A DNA stretch of 64,000 bases from Labedella gwakjiensis (GTDB taxonomy: Bacteria; Actinomycetota; Actinomycetes; Actinomycetales; Microbacteriaceae). How positions within the stretch are numbered: position 1 is the stretch's first letter; each line of letters opens with the position of its first letter. The translations under genes were made by a program, and so were the position numbers. This document shows positions 60,933 to 64,000 of this stretch, piece after piece. The notes beneath the pieces were generated by a model. The model made no database searches and was not told the origin of the DNA. It saw nothing but the letters and a program-made list of their open reading frames with translations. The stretch spans positions 558,001 to 622,000 of the forward strand of contig NZ_PYAU01000001.1 of the NCBI RefSeq assembly GCF_003014675.1, given 5' to 3'.

Positions 60933-62152
60933 GTCGTGGCCCACGGCGCCACTCTCGATGTGTCGCGAGCGGACACCGGCTCGGGAGCCTGCTCGAGGTC
61001 TGAGGCCCTCTCCGGGTCGGGATCCGACGTCGCCGCGGCCTCCTCATCGCGCCGTCGCGTTCCGGACGGCCTGACGATCTCGCGGGTCCAGCGCCCCAGC
61101 CGGCCGTAGGTCAGGTCGCGGATGAGTACTGCATCCGCCGCGAACATCCACATCGAGAACCACGGCAGTCCCATGAGGACGCCGATCGCGAGGTGGAAGG
61201 AGAACATCACGAGAAGAGCTGCGATTCGGGTCCACCGGTTGAGCAGCAGGAAGGGGAACGCCACCTGGGCGAGCACGGTCATCACGGACGCGACCGCGAT
61301 GAGGATCGGCGAAGCCGTTGCGATTCCGGACAGCACGGGGAACGGATTGAACACGTCCACATTGAGTGGGCCCCAGATGGCGGTGCCGTGCTGCCATGAT
61401 TCGCCGGCCGCTTTGAAAAGACCTCCGGCCATGTAGGTGCAGATCGTCTGGAAGACGATGAGGACGAGCGCGAGATTGTGCACGGTGTTGGAGAACCAGG
61501 ACGGCATCACCGGCTGGCCGCGCCACAGACGAACGATCGCGCCTCCACCCGGGCGGGTCTGCCGCCGCCGCCGACGCCGCGCATCGAGCGACCACCGGCT
61601 GGACGCATCAGTGAAGAAAATCAGGAGGAGCAGGATGCGCGACAGGTTGTCGCTCTGGTCGCCGACAGCCGGAGCGAGCTCGATGAGTCCGACCCACAGC
61701 ACCCAGAACACCGGGAGCACCAGTCGCGTGCGGTAGCCGAGGATGAGAAGGATCGACAGCACGATCATGGCCACGTAGACGGCGGTGAAGAGCAGGTCGT
61801 CGTATGCGATCATCCGCATGATCGAGAACACGGGCATCGTGGAGAAGCGACTCGTCGGCTGGATGTTCTCGACGTTCCACGCCGAGCCGGAACCGAACGT
61901 GTAGAGACGCGTCGAATAGTTGGACACGAGCAGCCCGAGAGCGGCGACCCCTCCGAGGATGCGGAAGACCGACAGGCCGTAGAGCGCCTTCTTCGATGAG
62001 GTGAGCCAGGATTCGCCCGCGAGGAGAGCCCGGCCGAGGCCCTGCCAGGCGGCGATCCACGCGCCACGGAGGGCCGCCTTCAGCCGACCGGTGATCGGGC
62101 GGAGTCCTTGCCCCCGCGCCGAAACGGGTCGCTTCGTCGTGCGCTTACTCAT
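60929..62152 (-). CDS. HTTM-domain (vitamin K carboxylase-like) membrane protein
   Basis: A 407-residue membrane protein with about seven hydrophobic segments, of the HTTM (horizontally transferred transmembrane) family related to vitamin K-dependent gamma-glutamyl carboxylase. Family marks are LYGLSVFRILGGVAALGLLVSN, YDDLLFTAVYVAMIVLSILLILGYRTRL, DNLSRILLLLIFFTDASSRWSLDA, NLALVLIVFQTICTYMAGGLFKA, and WTRIAALLVMFSFHLAIGVLMGLPWFSMWM. The lysine that acts as base in the carboxylase is not obvious, so activity is unproven. Its start overlaps the DUF5819 stop by 8 nt. Disordered C-terminal tail with repeated Glu/Pro. Confidence 0.85.
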   Translation of the reverse strand: MSKRTTKRPVSARGQGLRPITGRLKAALRGAWIAAWQGLGRALLAGESWLTSSKKALYGLSVFRILGGVAALGLLVSNYSTRLYTFGSGSAWNVENIQPTSRFSTMPVFSIMRMIAYDDLLFTAVYVAMIVLSILLILGYRTRLVLPVFWVLWVGLIELAPAVGDQSDNLSRILLLLIFFTDASSRWSLDARRRRRRQTRPGGGAIVRLWRGQPVMPSWFSNTVHNLALVLIVFQTICTYMAGGLFKAAGESWQHGTAIWGPLNVDVFNPFPVLSGIATASPILIAVASVMTVLAQVAFPFLLLNRWTRIAALLVMFSFHLAIGVLMGLPWFSMWMFAADAVLIRDLTYGRLGRWTREIVRPSGTRRRDEEAAATSDPDPERASDLEQAPEPVSARDTSRVAPWATT

Positions 62153-62999
62153 CGTCGTTTCCTGTCTGGTCGGCCACGAGGGATCGGAAGACATCGGCGA
62201 ACGCACTGTCGCTCTGGTTCTTCCGGTCGACGAGTCCACGCCAACCGCTGTCGATGTACGTCGGGGCGGGTACAGCGTCGGGGTCGTCCCGGTTCTCGAG
62301 CGCCACCACGTTCGAGCGCGAGATGCGGTACTGGACCTGCTCCACGTCGTCTCCCCAGGTGGCGCGTGCGACCTGTGTCGCGTACGCCGTGGCCTTCCAC
62401 TCCTGGCGGAGGTACGTCCAGACGGTCTCGCTCTCACCCTCGACCTCGATCACGGCGGAACGGAGCCGCTCCACCCACTCGCCCTCGAAGTATCCGTCGG
62501 CGATCACGCCACGCTGCTCCTCCGAGAGGTCGAAATAAGCCGTGTAGTACTTCATCGCCTGCTTGTGCCCGACGATGCCGGCGCGCGCCTGCAGGAGCGT
62601 ACCGGCGAGCATCGACTGCTCGGCCTCGGTCGCGTCCACCCACTCCGTCACCTCGCGCCCGCCGTCACCGATCACGGTGGCCCGGACCTCGAGCGCGTAG
62701 TTGCCGTCGATGGGGTCTGGCGCGAACACCGACCAGTTCTGGTCGAACAACGGGTTCATGTACGACGACAGCATGCCGTCGGGTAGAGCCTCACGGATGG
62801 CGGTTCCTGGCGCGATCCAGAGATAGGTGGCTGCACAGTGCCAGCCGGCGATCGCGACGAGCACGACGACGACGATCCGCTGCAGGAGGCGCGGTCTCCG
62901 GATGGTCGGCGTCGGTTTCGCCGTCGCCGGTCGAGAGGCGGACGGTGAATCCGAGGTGCCGTCGCGCTGCGGCGGCCGTTCCAACAACGTCATGTGCAT
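62145..62999 (-). CDS. DUF5819-family membrane-anchored protein
   Basis: A 284-residue protein with a polar head, one membrane helix (IVVVVLVAIAGWHCAATYLW) and an extracellular domain. The domain has MNPLFDQNWSVFAPDPIDGNYALEVRATV, the DUF5819 signature (NPFFxQNWxLFAPxP), WVDATEAEQSM, and RQEWKATAYATQVARATWGDDVEQVQYRISRSNV. AGGG/AAAGG lies before the ATG at 62999. DUF5819 genes are known to pair with HTTM genes in actinobacteria; function of the pair unknown. First gene of the operon. Confidence 0.87.
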   Translation of the reverse strand: MHMTLLERPPQRDGTSDSPSASRPATAKPTPTIRRPRLLQRIVVVVLVAIAGWHCAATYLWIAPGTAIREALPDGMLSSYMNPLFDQNWSVFAPDPIDGNYALEVRATVIGDGGREVTEWVDATEAEQSMLAGTLLQARAGIVGHKQAMKYYTAYFDLSEEQRGVIADGYFEGEWVERLRSAVIEVEGESETVWTYLRQEWKATAYATQVARATWGDDVEQVQYRISRSNVVALENRDDPDAVPAPTYIDSGWRGLVDRKNQSDSAFADVFRSLVADQTGNDDE

Positions 63000-63146
63000 G
63001 GTGCCTTTCCCTGAAACCTGTTGTCACAGTAGGAGCGCCCACGAGCCGTTCCGTGGTCGAGGACGGTGGAGCGGGCGGGTTTCATATCGCGCTTCACCCT
63101 GCGAATTCACACTTCCCCGTGTGTGTCACCTGGTCGGGGGACGACC

Positions 63147-63227
63147 GCCCCGCCCGTGAAACGCCGGGAGGGGCACCCCGCCCGTGAAACGCCGGGAGGG
63201 GCGCCCCGGCCGAAGCCGGGACACCCC
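63147..63227 (-). terminator. Three consecutive hairpins
   Basis: Two copies of a 28-bp unit (ccccgcccgtgaaacgccg...ggggc at 63148 and 63176) each fold as gccccgcccg / cgggaggggc. A third hairpin, cccggc-cgaa-gccggg (63205-63220), precedes them in the direction of transcription. They follow the stop codon of the sortase-anchored protein and separate it from the DUF5819 operon. Confidence 0.75.
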
Positions 63228-63248
63228 TCTGATCAGCGGATGTGCGCT

Positions 63249-64000
63249 CTAGGAGTGCGACTCCGATCCCTTGCGGTGACGCATGCGCCACCGGGTGACA
63301 CCGGCGACGGCCGCTCCGAGGACCACCAGCACACCGGCGATGAGCAACGGAAGACCGAAGCCGTTCGCACCGGTGACCGCGAGGTCACCGTCGGTCGAGG
63401 AGTCGGAGCTGCTCGACGCCGAACCGTTCGTCGCACCATCGGGGCCATCGCCACCGAGACTCGACGAGTCGGAACCACCGTTGGACGACGGGTCCGTGGA
63501 ACCGTTGGACGACGGGTCCGTGGAACCGTTGGACGACGGGTCCGTGGTGGCGTCGGACGACGGGTCCGTGGTCGCGTCGGACGACGGGTCCGTGGTCGCG
63601 TCGCTCGTTGCATCCAGAGATGCATCGGTCGACGTGTCGGTGCTCGGATCGGGATCCGAATCGGCCGAGGCGTCCGGAGTCGCCGGGTCGGCGTCGGGGC
63701 TCGCAGACGCGTCGGGCGACGAATCGGTGGAAGCGTCAGGCGACGAGTCGGTGGAAGCGTCAGGCGACGAATCGGTGGACGCATCAGGCGACGAATCCGT
63801 CGACGCATCAGGCGACGAGTCCGTCGACGCATCCGGCGACGCATCCGGAGACGAGTCGGTGGAAGCGTCAGGAGACGAGTCCGTCGACGCATCCGGCGAC
63901 GCATCCGGAGACGAGTCGGTGGAAGCGTCAGGAGACGAGTCCGTCGACGCATCCGGAGACGTATCCGTGGAAGCGTCAGGCGACGAATCGGTCGACGCAT
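63249..64000 (-). CDS. Sortase-anchored Ser/Asp-rich surface protein, C-terminal part
   Basis: This gene enters from the right edge; the window holds the last 250 residues. From the stop TAG at 63249-63251 backwards, it has a basic tail (RWRMRHRKGSESHS), a membrane helix (LPLLIAGVLVVLGAAVAGV), and DLAVTGANGFG, an LAxTG sortase motif as used by actinobacterial class E sortases. Before it stands a long stalk of Ser/Asp/Pro/Ala/Thr repeats: DPSSNGST/DPSSDATT units, then SSPDASTD units. Such stalks are disordered and span the cell wall. The functional head lies outside the window. Confidence 0.85.
   Translation of the reverse strand, partial: ASTDSSPDASTDTSPDASTDSSPDASTDSSPDASPDASTDSSPDASTDSSPDASPDASTDSSPDASTDSSPDASTDSSPDASTDSSPDASTDSSPDASASPDADPATPDASADSDPDPSTDTSTDASLDATSDATTDPSSDATTDPSSDATTDPSSNGSTDPSSNGSTDPSSNGGSDSSSLGGDGPDGATNGSASSSSDSSTDGDLAVTGANGFGLPLLIAGVLVVLGAAVAGVTRWRMRHRKGSESHS
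63470..64000. repeat. 24-bp coding tandem repeats of the surface-protein stalk
   Basis: Near 63480-63590 a 24-bp unit (ggacgacgggtccgtggaaccgtt and variants) repeats five to six times, and from about 63705 to the window edge a second unit (gcgtcaggcgacgagtcggtggaa and variants) repeats about a dozen times. Each encodes an 8-residue unit. Near-identity of adjacent copies suggests copy number changes readily. Confidence 0.8.

Noticed and set aside
63470-64000. Regular 24-bp repeats at the right edge considered as a CRISPR array
   Set aside because: There are no unique spacers; the repeats are contiguous, in frame and encode an 8-residue stalk unit.

Overview
The window is high-GC DNA (about 70%) from an actinobacterium, most likely of the family Microbacteriaceae. 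Supporting signs are the order tRNA-Trp, secE, nusG (with a long acidic head), rplK, rplA; a 13E12-type DUF222/HNH gene; a mycobacterial Rv2578c-like radical SAM gene under an SOS box; several genes whose -10 box lies about 6 nt before the start codon (leaderless transcripts); and an LAxTG-type sortase substrate. I cannot name the genus from sequence alone. There is no prophage, complete insertion sequence, CRISPR array or plasmid origin, so this looks like ordinary chromosome with an accessory flavour in the surface-protein segments.

Layout. 1-9 kb: frameshifted HNH gene at the left edge, LysE exporter, SOS-controlled radical SAM protein, DEAD-box RNA helicase with a 13-fold repeat head and a long untranslated leader, GlsB stress membrane protein, HIBYL-CoA hydrolase, ABM-domain membrane protein. 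8.4-12.6 kb: MBL-fold hydrolase divergent from a TetR regulator with two operators, followed by a GPH symporter and a PLP-dependent decarboxylase. 12.6-18.5 kb: two fluoride channels, a glycosyltransferase and an RND permease with an unusual disordered insert. 18.9-25 kb: MocR-type regulator divergent from YczE, then a dicarboxylate symporter divergent from its CitA/DcuS-type two-component system. 25-28 kb: exported protein, and a DUF4097-PadR pair with twin operators.

28.4-42.1 kb is a polyamine uptake and catabolism locus: amidohydrolase, ATPase, Tat-exported binding lipoprotein, two permeases, two FAD amine oxidoreductases, Lrp regulator and class III aminotransferase. It is split by a large secreted propeller/LamG protein gene that sits just after a 62-bp near-perfect palindrome. 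42.4-52.6 kb: a very large LuxR/ATPase regulator, a KimA-like potassium permease, a decayed surface-protein remnant, a second propeller/LamG/PKD surface protein, a catalytically degenerate resolvase domain and a small HTH protein. 52.7-55.6 kb is the conserved translation/secretion block. 56-58.8 kb holds a second large LuxR/ATPase regulator. 58.9-63 kb is a tightly coupled four-gene operon (DUF5819, HTTM, lipoprotein, FAD oxidoreductase) of unknown function. The right edge is the C-terminal half of a sortase-anchored protein with Ser/Asp/Pro/Ala/Thr repeats.

The most promising under-described items are the DUF5819/HTTM/lipoprotein/FAD operon, the shared inverted-repeat operator in front of the two propeller/LamG proteins together with the nearby gene remnant, the 62-bp palindrome, and the SOS operator embedded in a 36-bp palindrome. 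All functional claims come from reading motifs by eye; no database search was run.
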